NCBI GenBank assembly: GCA_028571685.1
Contig: CM053140.1
Coordinates: forward strand, 63,494,201-63,558,200
Direction of reading: 5' to 3'
Source of the DNA: Heterohyrax brucei
Lineage: Eukaryota > Chordata > Mammalia > Hyracoidea > Procaviidae
DNA: 64,000 bases
Shown here: piece after piece, positions 42,111-53,963 of the stretch
Numbering within the stretch: the stretch's first letter is position 1
How the letters are laid out: every line of letters starts with the position of its first letter
Translations under genes and position numbers: made by a program
Notes under the pieces: model-generated
The model's database searches: none
Told to the model about the DNA's origin: nothing
Seen by the model: only the letters and a program-made list of their open reading frames with translations

Positions 42111-42980
42111 GAACACTGGTGTAGACTATCTCCTGGGTATGTATGTAGGGCAGGAATTGTTGGGCTCTCTCTGGCTTTTAGAGTGACAGCCACTGGCATG
42201 AATTGTGAACAGATTTCTCCCTGGGACACTTCCAGAACCGCATGTCCATATGTTGCACAGATGTGTGGTTTAACTCTCTGAGAAAGATGCATGTAGCGCT
42301 TGATGGGACCTACTTGAGAATAATAGTCAACAGTCATGTCTTTTCTGTTATTTGTTTTTGTTTATTTCTGTGCTTTTCCCAAGACAAACAACAAAACAAG
42401 TATTAAGTATGTAGAGAATGGTGGTGAGCATAAAGGGGCTTCAGGCCTTTGAGGGGAAACTTGACCTGAGGTCTCCTGCAGCCCCAGCTCACAGGCATTT
42501 GCCTCCTTCAGGCTTCTCCCAGTGTAACTCATTGGCGGAGGCCTCTCCTGCTGGGCTGGGGGGCCCAGGAGGCAGACTTTTTGATGGGCTCTCATAGGCC
42601 CGACTTGTCTGAGAACCTCCTGGAGCTTTACCTGAGGGCTGCCCACTTCCCCACGCTTCCCCACGCTTCCCCACAACCAACCTGCGTCTCTTGCATCTCC
42701 TGTGTGCTCAAATCAGGTGTTGGTTCACTTGCTCACTCGTTTACCCACCCACCCACCAACACACTCATCCACTTACATGCCCACTCAGCCCCACTCACCC
42801 CTACATCCCACCCCCACCCCTGCTCACTCATTCTGTGAGGTTAACAGACCCAGCCATTATTCTCATCCACTCCGGGGCAGGCTCTGCTCCTTCCTCCTTA
42901 ACCTCCGCGGTCCACCCGTCCCTCTGCAGCTGTGTCATCATACCCTGTCCCTCTGGTGATGGCTGTTTTCACCAAGAATG
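42111..42980. other. Intergenic, no gene seen
   Basis: Mostly unique-looking. 42640-42672 has a short CCCCACGCTT tandem, and 42740-42830 is rich in CCCAC/CACTCA simple patches. No exon supported. Confidence 0.55.
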
Positions 42981-42984
42981 AGAT

Positions 42985-43785
42985 TTAAAGTCCTCACTCA
43001 ACTGCCTCTGGACTCCTACTCTTCCCCCTCCCTTGGACCCTGGCCACACTGGCCTCTTCAAAGCACCCATACATGTCTTTCCTGCTGGGCTTGCACTTCC
43101 TGTCCTTGTCTCTAGCGTGATCTGTGGGGTCACTCCATTCAGGTTCTGCTCAGATGTTTTCTTTAGGACAGCCCCTCCTTGGTGTCTAGAAGACCTGCTG
43201 CCTCAGAACACAGCACTCCCTGCCTCTTCCACCATACCTGGCTTTCTTTTTCTCCATAACACTTCTCACCACCTACCACTGCCTAACTGCTTGCCTCTGT
43301 ATCAGGACAGCACTTTGGAGTGTCAGCTCCTTGGTAGCAGGACCCTGATTTACTTTCTCACTGCTGTAGCCTTATCACCTAGAAGAGAGGAGGTGCTCAA
43401 AAATGGACAAATAAACATAACACCTAAAACCTGTTTGCACCTGCTGACTCATTTGTAAATGTGGCTACTGTGAGGATTAAATAAAAAAATGGGTATGAAG
43501 TACTCAGCCCACGGCATACCTGGCACATCATTATAACCAGTTGCTATCAAGTCGGCCCTGACTCATGGTGATCCCATGTGTGTCAGAATAGAACCTGTGC
43601 TCCGCAGGGTTTTCGGTGGCTGATTTTACAGAAGCAGATTGCCAGGACTTTCTTCTGAGGCACCTCTGGGTGGAGTCAAGCCTCCAGCCTTTCAGCTGGC
43701 AGATGAGTGCATTCATGTTTGTGCCACCTATGGGTGGCACATCACTAGGTGCTCAATAAATGATACTGAAAGGTAATTCTGGGAG
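42985..43785 (+). repeat. L2 LINE 3' region, split by AfroSINE
   Basis: GATTTAAAGTCCTCACTCAA, then CATAACACTTCTCACC and ACTTTCTCACTGCTG. After the AfroSINE it resumes with GGTGCTCAATAAATGATACT. Confidence 0.75.
43534..43734 (-). mobile_element. AfroSINE, longer variant, with 13-bp target-site duplication
   Basis: CTATCAAGTCGGCCCTGACT at the tail side and a reversed head ending GCCACCTATGGG. TGGCACATCATTA (43521-43533) recurs as TGGCACATCACTA (43735-43747), 12 of 13 identical. Confidence 0.93.
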
Positions 43786-44374
43786 CATCTACTGAGCACT
43801 TACTGTAGCCATGCCCTATATATCCTGGCTATCAGAGGTGAGTCCTCAAAGAACTCAGTTCATAGAGGGTTTTGGATGACAGTGAAAGCAGTTTGAACAT
43901 AATTCTGCAGGCAGTAGCGAGCCCTAGGTACTTCTGGAACAGAAGCATGACAGGACCTTCGTACAGATGTATATTCGAAAACAGCAGAGAGAGACCTGGT
44001 AGGCTGATAGCAGTATACACTTTCTTTAGCCCTGAGCCTGGGCGACTCAGAGGAACTCAGGTTGCCATGTCTGTCCACCCCTGCTCAGGAGGGGCTAGTG
44101 CCTCTGTGGGTAGTTGTCATCCCTCTCCTAGGAAACCTACCTGTCTAAGCTAGCTCATTCCAGCTGCAAAGGGGTGATAGAAGAGGCAGTATGATGGAGA
44201 CTCCCACCCACCCCTTTGCTCCATTTTAAACCCTCTACCTGGCCCCTCTAGGGTAAACAGCTAAACCTGTATAAATTCACCCAACAAACTTATCTGATGT
44301 TATGTAGTCTTCTAGCTGGTCTTATTTCATTGTTGGGGATGTTTCCCAACAGTCCATTCTCCACACAACAAGAG

Positions 44375-44600
44375 GGATCTTTCTTTTTTATTGTGGTAAA
44401 CCTATAGGTAACAAAACATTTGCCACTGTAACGATAGTCACACGGACAGTTCAGTAACACTGAATAACCGCATCACGTTGTTCAGCGTCACCATCACCCT
44501 TAGCAGGGCTGTTGTGGCTTCCTTCCCTCCTCCTCCCACCCACCCTCATAGCCACTAATACACTTTGGTACCTCAGATACCTGTGTTAAGCATAATTATA
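44375..44600 (-). mobile_element. Old L1 3' end
   Basis: TTTATTGTGGTAAACCTATA, then AACAAAACATTTGCCACTGT and CAGCGTCACCATCACCC: the reversed terminal part of old mammalian L1s. Confidence 0.65.
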
Positions 44601-44869
44601 TTGATTTCAAAGTACTGACATCTAGAAGCAAAGTTCTTTACCACATGTGAAACTGCCTTTTTTATATTGGAAATCCCACAGGTATTACTTGATTAATAAA
44701 TATTTTACTATCTAAAAAGAGTTTAATGACATCTTTTTATTTGATCATTTCCAGCACCCCCAGAAGCTCAATATCTAAGAGTATCTTACCAGGCCATATT
44801 TTACTGTTTTCACTACAAAAATATACTGTATTCCTGCTTCCCCAAGATGACCCAGATGTCTGAGCTAAC

Positions 44870-45075
44870 CTTCGGTGGTACAAATAGTTAAAGTATTTGG
44901 CTGCACAAAAGGCCGGAGGTTCAATTGTACCCAGAAGCTTCTCTGAAGAAAGATCTGGTATCTACCACTGAAAATCCAGCTACTGAAAACCAAGGGAACA
45001 TGTTTCTAGTCCAGCAAACAGTATGTTGCCATGAGTTGGAATTGACTCAACAGCAATTGGTAGTTTGCTCTTAAC
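44870..45075 (+). mobile_element. AfroSINE, diverged longer variant
   Basis: Head region CTAACCTTCGGTGGTACAAA, a middle with GAAGAAAGATCTGGTATC and the end TTGCCATGAGTTGGAATTGA. Confidence 0.75.
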
Positions 45076-47140
45076 CCCTAACACAGAGCCAGGCCTGAAG
45101 CCTAGATAGGTACTGGAGAGGATGGCTTGTGGATAGTACTTTTTCTGTGAAGGGCTAGTGGTCACCAAGTTGGGGGCTCTGTACAGACCACCCTTACTAT
45201 GTGTGTCAGGTCTGCATGTTGAAGCTGCTGCTGGTGTCACTGGCATTGCAGAGTTTCACAGTTCGATTTGTCCCCAGCCCAAGAGCCCAGCTGGAGGCTT
45301 GTGGGAGGTGGCAAGTCTCCTCACCTGGTTCCTAGGAGACTTGTCCACTTAAGTTAGGCCTGAAACCCAAGACCCTGATTCTGGCATGTCTCAGTCAACA
45401 ATGTCAGACCTGTTTGCTTGAATTCTGTGCTAGGCTTGACTGGAAAAACAGCTTGACCTGTCACCATGATTTGGACTTTTCAATCTGCTAGTGTCCCTCT
45501 GAGTGATGGATGTAGGTGGAAACAAAAGCAGAACAGACAACTTTTTGTCCCCATCATTGCTCCCTGACTGTGCTGATTTCTGTTTATTCCCATTTCTTGG
45601 TTGTCATCTCCAAGTGCAATTTCCTGGCCTACTCTAAAACTAGTACCCTGTTATTTATGACAATTTTGCACAGAGGTGGTATGCCATGAATCAAATCCTG
45701 TTGCGAGATACATGATTACAGTAAAGAGAGCAAATGGCACTCATTGTGCAATTAAATTATAAAGTGAGTATTTCAAGAATTTCCATACATGTACCCAGAC
45801 CCTTGCACTGTCTTCTCCCTGAGGCCATCCCAGGCCCACTCACTTCATTCTTTAGAGTAATCCTGCTGTTCTTGTTGAAAGAGAGCTGCTGAAAATAACA
45901 GTATTTGTTTTTAATGTTAAAAAGTTGTCACCATAGACTCTGAAACCAAATTCTTCTCACTTCTTTTCATTTCCTTTTTCTAAAATGGAAACAAACTAAA
46001 TTTCTAAGGCCCAAAATAGAAGTTAATACGTAAAACCTCTTTCTAACCATAATTACCTAAATAAGTCCTTTGAAGAACACGTAGTACAAAAATACAAATG
46101 TGTCTTGAACAACTTACGCCTTTAGTGTTTGGCACTTCAGTGTTCTGAATAGACAGTAATATGAAATTCTGGGAAAGATTTCAGTCATAATTATAGTATT
46201 CCTGGGGGTGTAGAGACTGCTACTTAGATTTTATGATATTTAGTTGAAAAACGCTTTAGAAATGAATTGGCCTATATTCTCTGAGTGGATGATATAAATC
46301 AGCACAATGTTTAAAGAGACTAAAGATCAGTTAGAGAAAGTCTTATCAGAATAAATGTAACAGTAAGATAAGGTTTTAGCTCAGATAAACGGAAAAGAAA
46401 ATTGCTGTTAAACAGAAACTTAGGCAATCATGCAGTGAACTCAAAACAGTATTTGCGTGAAATAATGTAATCAGAGGGAAATATAAAATTTTGACAGTGA
46501 AGTTGGATGATTAGGAAAGTGTAGAATGGTGGTTTTCAGAAGGGTAATGTCAGGCATCTGAAGACAGGCAGTAAGAAAACAGAAGAGTTTTGTCATCTTA
46601 CAATGTGACGTAAGAGGTACAGGAGCAAATTCTGATGACCGTGCCCTGTGATTTGACTCTCCCACTCCTTCCAGGGGGGCCCAGAGAGTGTGGTGTCGGG
46701 ACATCACAGATGCACAATAGCTGACGTTGCTCCTCTAGTTTAGAACATCATCTCCCATCCTTATCTATAAAAATCTAAGTCCTGCAATTCCATCACTTTT
46801 CTATTTACATTTAACCAATTTTATCATGCTCATTCTAGTTTATCATAAATATTCTATCACTTCCCACTTCTGCAGAACATACAAATAGCAAACCTAACCT
46901 CAGTATAAAATCGGGCATGTGATTCTATGTCACCTATAGCTAACTGTGTTTCAGGACACCTAAGTTAGTTTTTCTCACTCTTTTCTTCATGTGATCTAGA
47001 GCAGCTGTGCAGACTGTTGAGTGTAGAGGAATGCTGAAGGAATGAAGGAAGGAAGGAACAAACGAGTGTAGGTACCTGTCTAAAAAACAGACTAAAGAAT
47101 CAACAGATAGATATTGCCCTTAGAGCTGACAAGCCTGTAT
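45076..47140. other. Intergenic, AT-rich unique sequence
   Basis: About 2 kb with almost no recognisable interspersed repeat and no gene. No splice-flanked exon or RNA gene is visible. The lack of young repeats is notable beside the crowded flanks. Confidence 0.5.
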
Positions 47141-48226
47141 ACGAGGTCTGACAGTTAGGTCTGTGATCTTAATTATTCTTTTTTTCCCCTTTTTACTGGG
47201 ATTTAAGTGAAATACAATCCAAATCACTTTGGCATGCCCACCTATCTGCAACTCCTCCTGCTTTTCTTGTCTGGTGACAGCACACTCCTCCTTTGCATGC
47301 TATACTTGTAGTATCCTCTTAACAAGCTCCTGTCCCCTCTTCCCCACCCTCTTCTCTCCCATCTAGAAAGAGACCAGTAGGGCAGCATCCTATAAATGTA
47401 TAGAACCACAAAGTACACAGATCATATGGTCACATTGTGTCCCCGAGTCCAGTCCATTTTTATCCGAAGAGTTGACCTCAGAACTGATTTCTGGTCTGAG
47501 GCGGCATCAGGTCTCGGGGCCATGCTCCTGGGGAGTCCTCCAGGCTGTCGGACCATCAGCTGTCTTTTAGTAGAGTTCTTGAGCTGCACCCCTCTTTTTC
47601 TTGTGTTGCCTCAGGGACTCTGCATTTTGTGCCTGATCACAGCTGTTTTGGGTGGTAGCTAGGCAACATCTGGTTAAGTCTGTGAACTTAATTATTCTTG
47701 AGTGCTATATACCTCATTGCTGAATATCTCTACAGTCACCCTTGAAATACTCCCCCTGGGAAACTATGCACCAACACCTGTGCCTAGTCCACCCTTCAAA
47801 GCATTTTTGGAACTCCTTCTGGAATGGCCATTGTACACAGGAGCAAGGTGGCAAGTTCGCAAACTTAATTGTATAGATGTCTATGAGGGAGTTTTTAGTC
47901 AATAAACATATAACTATATTGGAACACTACTTATTGTACATATTGGAACCATCTACTTACCTGATCTAGCCTTCAATCATTTTCTTCTTTACCTGAAGAT
48001 AAAAGAAATATTGAAAGGAAGACATTTAATGACATTCTGGATAATACAATGGCAGCTTTGATAGCCATTCCAGAAAAAGAGTTCCCAAACTGCTTCGAAG
48101 GGTGGACTACACACTGGCGTCAGTGCATAGCTTTCCAAGGGGAATACTTTGAAAGTGACCATAGTGATACTCAGCAATGAGGTATGTAACACTTTTTCTA
48201 GGATGAGTTTATGAACTTAACTGGTA
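47141..48226 (+). mobile_element. Foldback mariner, copy 4, split by L1
   Basis: The left terminus (GAGGTCTGACAGTTAGGTC) is separated by an L1 insertion from the rest (47677-48226), which shows the usual inverted ends. Its transposase remnant is broken. Confidence 0.85.
47181..47676 (-). mobile_element. 5'-truncated L1 with about 22-bp target-site duplication
   Basis: A T-rich start (the reversed tail), then AGTGAAATACAATCCAAATC and GGTGACAGCACACTCCTCCT, ending near GCAACATCTGG. GTCTGTGATCTTAATTATTC (47159-47178) recurs as GTCTGTGAACTTAATTATTC (47678-47697), one mismatch in 20. Confidence 0.88.
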
Positions 48227-48229
48227 TAT

Positions 48230-48960
48230 GAGCATTTATTCCTTTTTTAATTAGAAGTATATGTAGTTGTCTCACTCCATGATGCTGGCAGGCATCTAGA
48301 ATCCATAGAGCCTTGAATTATTAATCTGCATTACCCTGCCATTTAGTGCAGCATCTGGTATAATAGTAGTCCACTTGCTTTCACCAAATATCCACTTCCT
48401 GTCCATCCTGAACACATGTAGAATACCTTTATCCTTTCTTCGTGGTTAGGTCCAGCCATGTAACTAGTTCTGAGCAACAGAATGTGTATTAAGTCCAGCC
48501 TTTGCTCTCATGAAGGGTCTGTCTGTGCCATGCACTCTTTCCCCTGCCATTTGATGGATACTAAGGACAACGATGGCATAAGGGTGGCAGAGCCATGGGA
48601 TGGACAAAGCCAGTCCCTTAATCAGCTGGGGTAGAACTGCCTGCTGAGCAGAAATTTCTGCTTGATCTGTTAAACGATTTAAAAAAATCAGTCTATATTG
48701 TATTTTAACAAATTCCTAATTTTTGTTGTTGCATACTCTATAGTCAAGCATACCCTAAAGTATAATAAAGCACTAGTAGTACGATATTCATAAATGTTTT
48801 TGAATATATTTGACATTATATAACCAAGATAGTCTGTGCCTTTCAAAATACATTCCTGGGGATTTCGTAAGGTGTAGGTGAGCTCTACAGTCTTACAGGG
48901 CAAATTGGAGAGCATGGGGATGGCTCAAGCCCACACCTCTGCCACTGCCTCAGCCACTCC
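48230..48960. other. Intergenic, no gene seen
   Basis: AT-rich and mostly unique-looking. No gene or clear repeat boundary. Confidence 0.5.
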
Positions 48961-48964
48961 ACAG

Positions 48965-49077
48965 ACAGATAGACCCAGACCCAGACCCCCCCAGACCCCC
49001 CCAGACTCCCCCAGGCCCCTCCAGACCCCCCCAGACCCCCCAGACCCCCCCAGACCCCCCCAGACCCCCCCAGACCC
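48965..49077. repeat. CCAGACCCCC-type minisatellite
   Basis: Roughly a dozen 8-11 bp units of CCAGACCCC type, with C-runs of up to eight. On the minus strand this is repeated G-runs (mostly five to eight G) separated by TCT/TCTGG, so quadruplex formation is plausible. An apparent proline-rich open frame across it is a by-product. Confidence 0.95.
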
Positions 49078-50160
49078 ACACTTTAACTGGATCTCAGTAA
49101 ACACAACAGTATCTGCTAGCCAGAGGCAGGACTAAGGGCTACCAAGAGAGGCACCCAAGGCACAAAATTCAAGGAGGCAATCACTCTGGGCCCTGGAGCT
49201 CCTGCCTTAGACAGCACTCATAACATAATCCACTTACTGAGAGAGATTCCTGTGGAGGGGCAAGGGCTTTGTTCCATTCCATGAGCCTTCTGACGGCCAT
49301 ATACAACTCTAATTGAAAAGTGGAAATTAATTATGCCAATTAATCTGCGGGTATGAAGAGTTTATACTACCTTGATTTCCATAGCTAGATAGAAAACTAG
49401 ATTCTGATTCACAGGACTCAAAATTTGTTACCAGGACATAAAAGAAATGGCCGCTTTAGGACCCCGTGGAAATTCCTTTAAAAAGACTTCTTCAATGGAA
49501 CTAGTCACATGATTCATATATATTATGGTTCTCAAAAATGATAGCATTTCTCTGGCGGAATCACATTTCACTTGCACCAAATGGATTACCTTGAGGTTAA
49601 CACCTTAAAGTGTGTTTAAAGATACAAAATTTATAAGTGTGACAACTTTAGTTTAGAGATATGCTTCTGAATATGAATTTAAATGATTTCTTCACAGCTC
49701 TACTAAAGATACATTTTTTATTCCTTTCTTGTTTTAAAAAAATGTATTTTTTATTGTGTTTGTGATAGTTTACAAGTCAGTTTCTCATAGTAATCTTTTC
49801 CTTTCTGATTACAAAAATAACACGTATGTGCATGTTTTATCAAATTTGAAAATTAACCCACAAGATTCACGGTTTAGTAATCATACATTATTCACCCACC
49901 TAGCATATTTCATTTTAGTATTTATGTATACATATGAATGTGTAGATGCATATATATGCATGTGCGAAAAGTAAAACTGGCATCTAACTTAACAAACAAC
50001 TTGGTCTCTAAGCACTTGCCTATTCTAGGTGTTTCGTATAAGGGAGATCGCACAACACATGCACTTTTGTTACTGCCTTACTTCACTCAGCATAACGTTT
50101 ATAAGGCTCCTCCATGTTGCATGGATCAGAACTTCATTTCAGAGGGATCTTTCTGAAGTG
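49078..50160 (-). other. Intergenic with L1 fragments
   Basis: 49078-49730 is unique-looking. 49735-50160 holds reversed L1 3' pieces (TATTTTTTATTGTGTTTGTG; then TTCACTCAGCATAACG and CATGTTGCATGGATCAGAAC). Confidence 0.55.
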
Positions 50161-50164
50161 TATA

Positions 50165-50480
50165 TTAGAACCTGTCATTCTGCTGAAAATCCTTCAGTGG
50201 CTTCCCATTACAAAGCCAAACTGCCTGAGACCCCTGACCACCTCTGCAGTTTTGTCTGGGCCACTCTCTCCACACAACAGTCCACATTGGCCTGTTTTTG
50301 GTTCCAACACTCCCCAAGTCCATTTCTGCCCTGCTACCCCCTGCCTAGATGGCTCTCCCTCCAGCTTCTCCAAGGCTGCTCATTCTCATCGCAAAGGCCT
50401 CAGCTTAAATGGCACTTTTTTTGGAAGGCCTTCTCTGAAGGTCCCATCCAAAGTGGCCTACCCAAGTTATGTGGAGTCAA
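50165..50480 (+). repeat. L2 LINE fragment
   Basis: TCTGCTGAAAATCCTTCAGT, then GCTTCCCATTACAAAGCC and CCTCAGCTTAAATGGCACTT: the usual L2 3' pattern. Open frames of up to 157 residues here are not real genes. Confidence 0.75.
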
Positions 50481-50835
50481 TTTTATAGGAATTAGGTTCT
50501 AAAGACAATATTTAAAGTAAGAAGCACCTTGTCAAAATGACCCTTGCAAACTCCCTAGCAGGCCCTCACACTGGAGAGCAGCGCATCATCTCAACAAGCC
50601 CAACACTGCCAGCCATCCTTCCACCACTGGAGCAGTTTGTTCTTTCTCTTGAGCATGGCCTGGCTTCCACATAGGGGTCACGCTGTATGCAAAGAAGGTA
50701 TCTTTAAGCACTAGAAGGTCCTTGGGTAGTACAAACTGGTTGTATTCTGCTACTAACTGGAAGATCACTTTCTTCACCAAGATCACTTCAGCAGGACTGC
50801 TGAAGGGCCTGTGTGATCTACTTCTGTGAGGGTAA

Positions 50836-51028
50836 CAAAAATCCAAAAGCATTGTCTTCAAGCTGATTCTGACTCTTGGTGACCCCATATTTTACAGAGT
50901 AGAGCTGAGTTCCCTAGGGTTTTCTTTGGCTATAATCTCCATGGAAGCAGACTGCTAGGTGTTTCTTACAAGATGCTGTGGTGTGGGTTAATAGGTGAGT
51001 GCAAACCATTTATGCCACCCATGGGCCT
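50836..51028 (-). mobile_element. AfroSINE, longer variant
   Basis: TCTTCAAGCTGATTCTGACT, then CTCCATGGAAGCAGACTGCT and a reversed head ending CCACCCATGGGCC. A separate AfroSINE end in + orientation lies at 51036-51126. Confidence 0.8.
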
Positions 51029-51479
51029 TGTCTTGTAAAGTTATAGGCACTGAAAACATGGAGTACAGTTCTACTCACAGGGTTGCTGTGAGTTGGAACT
51101 GACTCAACAGCAACAGGATTTTTGTTTTTTAAGCACTAGGTGCACATTCAGGGTAGCAAAGAGTTCACATGACGGGAGGTATGCCGGAATTGAGGCCTTG
51201 GACAGGGTCCAAAGAGTCATGCACCCAATAAATGCAAGGATGGGGGTAAACCACTGCAACTTTAAAATGAGGATTTAAAACAAAAAATTTTTTTTTCACC
51301 GGACAGGGAGAGCAGTGGAAGCTGCATATAGGGGGGCATGTAAATTTATATGTGAATGTACATTTTCACTCAGTTATGTTAAATAAAAATTAAAATTAAA
51401 AAAAAAATTGGGGGGTCCAGGGAAACATTCTCTATCACTCTATCTATTTCCTTAGCAGGACTCACCACAATATAAAACG

Positions 51480-51620
51480 GTCCTAGGTATTTGTTTTCTC
51501 CTCCACTAGACTGTAAGCTCTGAGAGGGTAGAGACTTGCCTATCTTGCTACTGTCTACTCCTAGCACCTGGTACAGTGCCAGTCACAAAGTCAGGGCAGA
51601 AAAGTAGATGAATGAATAGC
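51480..51620 (+). repeat. L2 3' terminus
   Basis: CTAGACTGTAAGCTCTGAGA, then CCTAGCACCTGGTACAGTGC and a GATGAATGAAT end. Confidence 0.8.
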
Positions 51621-52079
51621 CTGATGCCTCCTCTGGGCTAGGGTCTCCACCAAGTGGTGGGAACACAAATCAGCTAGATGCTTTAAGTGCTGTACCTCCA
51701 GGGTGGCTCTTGCTCCTTCCTGCACCTACCCCCCATAGCAACTAGGCCCTCTTCCTCATGCTAAGGGTCTCCTTCCTTCTTAGAAAAATGCCCATTGCTG
51801 AGCTGCCTTTACTCAGCTGCACCGACAGCAGTGACTTCCGCCCTGGCTAGAGGAGACTGCCCAGAGACCAGTTTCAAGGAGTGAGAAGTACTGGATTGGC
51901 TTACATCCTCATTCTAATCTTCTTTTCCCATTTCTCTCTACCCCAAGCTTAGCTGGCTTCAGGCTGTTAATGGGGCACCAAGCACATCCAAAGCTTAGAG
52001 CTCCTGTAATGGGAACCCACCAACTCCCTAGGAGGAAGGGCTTCACTGATTTCTAGGAAGATCGAGACAGTACACCACA

Positions 52080-52280
52080 GTGTTTAAGAATCTGGGATTC
52101 AGGCATCAGCCTTGCTGCTTCCAAGCTATGTAACACTGGACAAGTTGCATGATCTGAGTTTCAGTTTTCCTTTCTGTATAATGGGCCTACTCATAGGGTA
52201 GTATGAGAATTAAATAAGACAGTGCCATCTAAATGCTTAGTGTCTGGCTTGTGATGGGCACTCAACAAGTGCCATCATCA
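52080..52280 (+). repeat. MIR SINE
   Basis: GTTTAAGAATCTGGGATTCA, then CAAGTTGCATGATCTGAGTT and TCTGTATAATGGGCCTACTC. Confidence 0.75.
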
Positions 52281-52329
52281 CACAACACCAGTCCCATCTG
52301 CTAGTGATTTCAAGCTGCTTGCTTCTCCA

Positions 52330-52820
52330 CTCCCCTAGTCACACTTCTTGGCAGCTTCTGCAGCTCCCATTACTATCTATATGCTGATGACCCCCAAATC
52401 ACAGGTACAACTCCCATTTTACCCACCACAAACTTGCTCCTTCTCCTATGTTTCCCATCTCAGTAAGTATCACCACTGTCCACTCAGGTGTTCAGGTGAG
52501 GAGTGTGAATGTCTTCCTGGCTTCTCTCCATCTCAAACCTACTCCATTCCCTTTCTATTTCCCTCGTGGGCCAGACCACCACCTTTAGCCAGCCATACCT
52601 CCCAACTGGTGGTCTTGCAGCTATTCTCCAGAAGTAGTTGGAGGGGTCTTTCTAAAGTGTAAATCTGACCATGTTGTTCCTCAGCTTCAAACCCTTTAAT
52701 ACTGTTCTAGTGCCCCAGGAATCAAGTCCAAACTCCTAAACACAACTTACAAGGCTCTGTAGGATTTGGTCTCTGCCTTATTTCCTAACCAATCCAGAGC
52801 TCTACTTTTTCTCTTAGTTT
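52330..52820 (+). repeat. L2-derived sequence
   Basis: TATGCTGATGACCCCCAAAT, then TGTAAATCTGACCATGTTGT and CAAACTCCTAAACACAACTT follow L2 order. No gene. Confidence 0.6.
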
Positions 52821-52899
52821 CTATGACATGACTGGATACTGGATATAGATATTGAGGATGGGGTAAAGCCTTCAAGATCTTCATTTCCTGATGTGATAC

Positions 52900-53960
52900 A
52901 ACTCAAAATGAGAAGAAACAGTTGCAAACATCCATTAATAATTGGAAATGGAATGTACAATACATAAATCTAGGAAGATTGAAAATCATCAGAAATGAAA
53001 TGGAACACATAAACATCAGTATCTTAGGCATTAGTGAGCTGAAATGGACTGGTATTGACCATTTTAAATCCGACAATCATATGGTCTACTATGCTGAGAA
53101 CAAAAACTTGAACAGGAACAGGGTTGCATTCATCATCAAACCTGAAGAGGAACAGTGTTGCATTCATCATCAAAAAGAACATTTCAGGATCCATCCCAAA
53201 GTACAATGTTGTCAGTGATAGAATAATATCCATAGCCTATAAGCAAGGCCAGTTAATACAACTATTAGACAAAGGAGATTGAAGGTTTTTACCAGCTTCT
53301 GCAGTCTGAAATTGATCGAACAGGTACTCAGGATGTATTGATAATTACTGGTGACTGGAATGCAACAGTTGGAAATAAAGAAGAAGGCTTGGTAGTTGGA
53401 AAATGCAGCCTTGGTGACAGAAATAACGCTGAAGATGGCATGACAGAATTTTCTAAGACTAACAACTTCTTCATTGCAAATATCCTTTTTAACCAACACA
53501 AATGGTGACTGTACACATAGATCTCACCAGATCGAATACACAGGAAGCAAATCGACTACATCTGTGGAAAAAGACAATGGAAAAGCCCCATATCAGCAGT
53601 CAGAACAAGACTAAGTGCTGACTGTGGCACAGACCATCAATTGCTTATATGCAAATTCAAATTGAAACTGAAGAAAATTAGGACAAGTTCATGAGCACCA
53701 AAGTATGACCTTCAGTATATCCCTCCTGAGTTTAAAGACCATCTCAAGAATAGATTTGATGTGTTAACCACCAATGACCAATGACCAAAGACCAGACAAA
53801 TTGTGGAATGACATTAAAGACATCATTTATGAAGAGAGTGAAAGGTCATTAAAAAGACAGAAAAGAAAGAAAAGACCAAACTGGACATCAGAAGAGACTC
53901 TAAAACTTGTTCTCAAACATCGAGCAGCTAAAGCAAAAGGAAGGAACGGCAAAGCAAAAG
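52900..53960 (+). pseudogene. RTE ORF, endonuclease half (broken)
   Basis: Corresponds to the apurinic-type endonuclease domain of an RTE polyprotein. It can be followed in pieces across frames: NISILGISELKWTGIDHF around 53010-53065, a TGDWNATVGNK-like catalytic block around 53345-53380 and a basic linker QKRKKRPNWTSEETLK near 53860-53910. Stops and an internal duplication of a HH-rich block (53120-53180) make it non-functional. Confidence 0.8.
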
Positions 53961-53963
53961 ACC

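Noticed and set aside
48878-49135. Proline-rich open frame
   Set aside because: A product of the CCAGACCCC minisatellite, not a gene.
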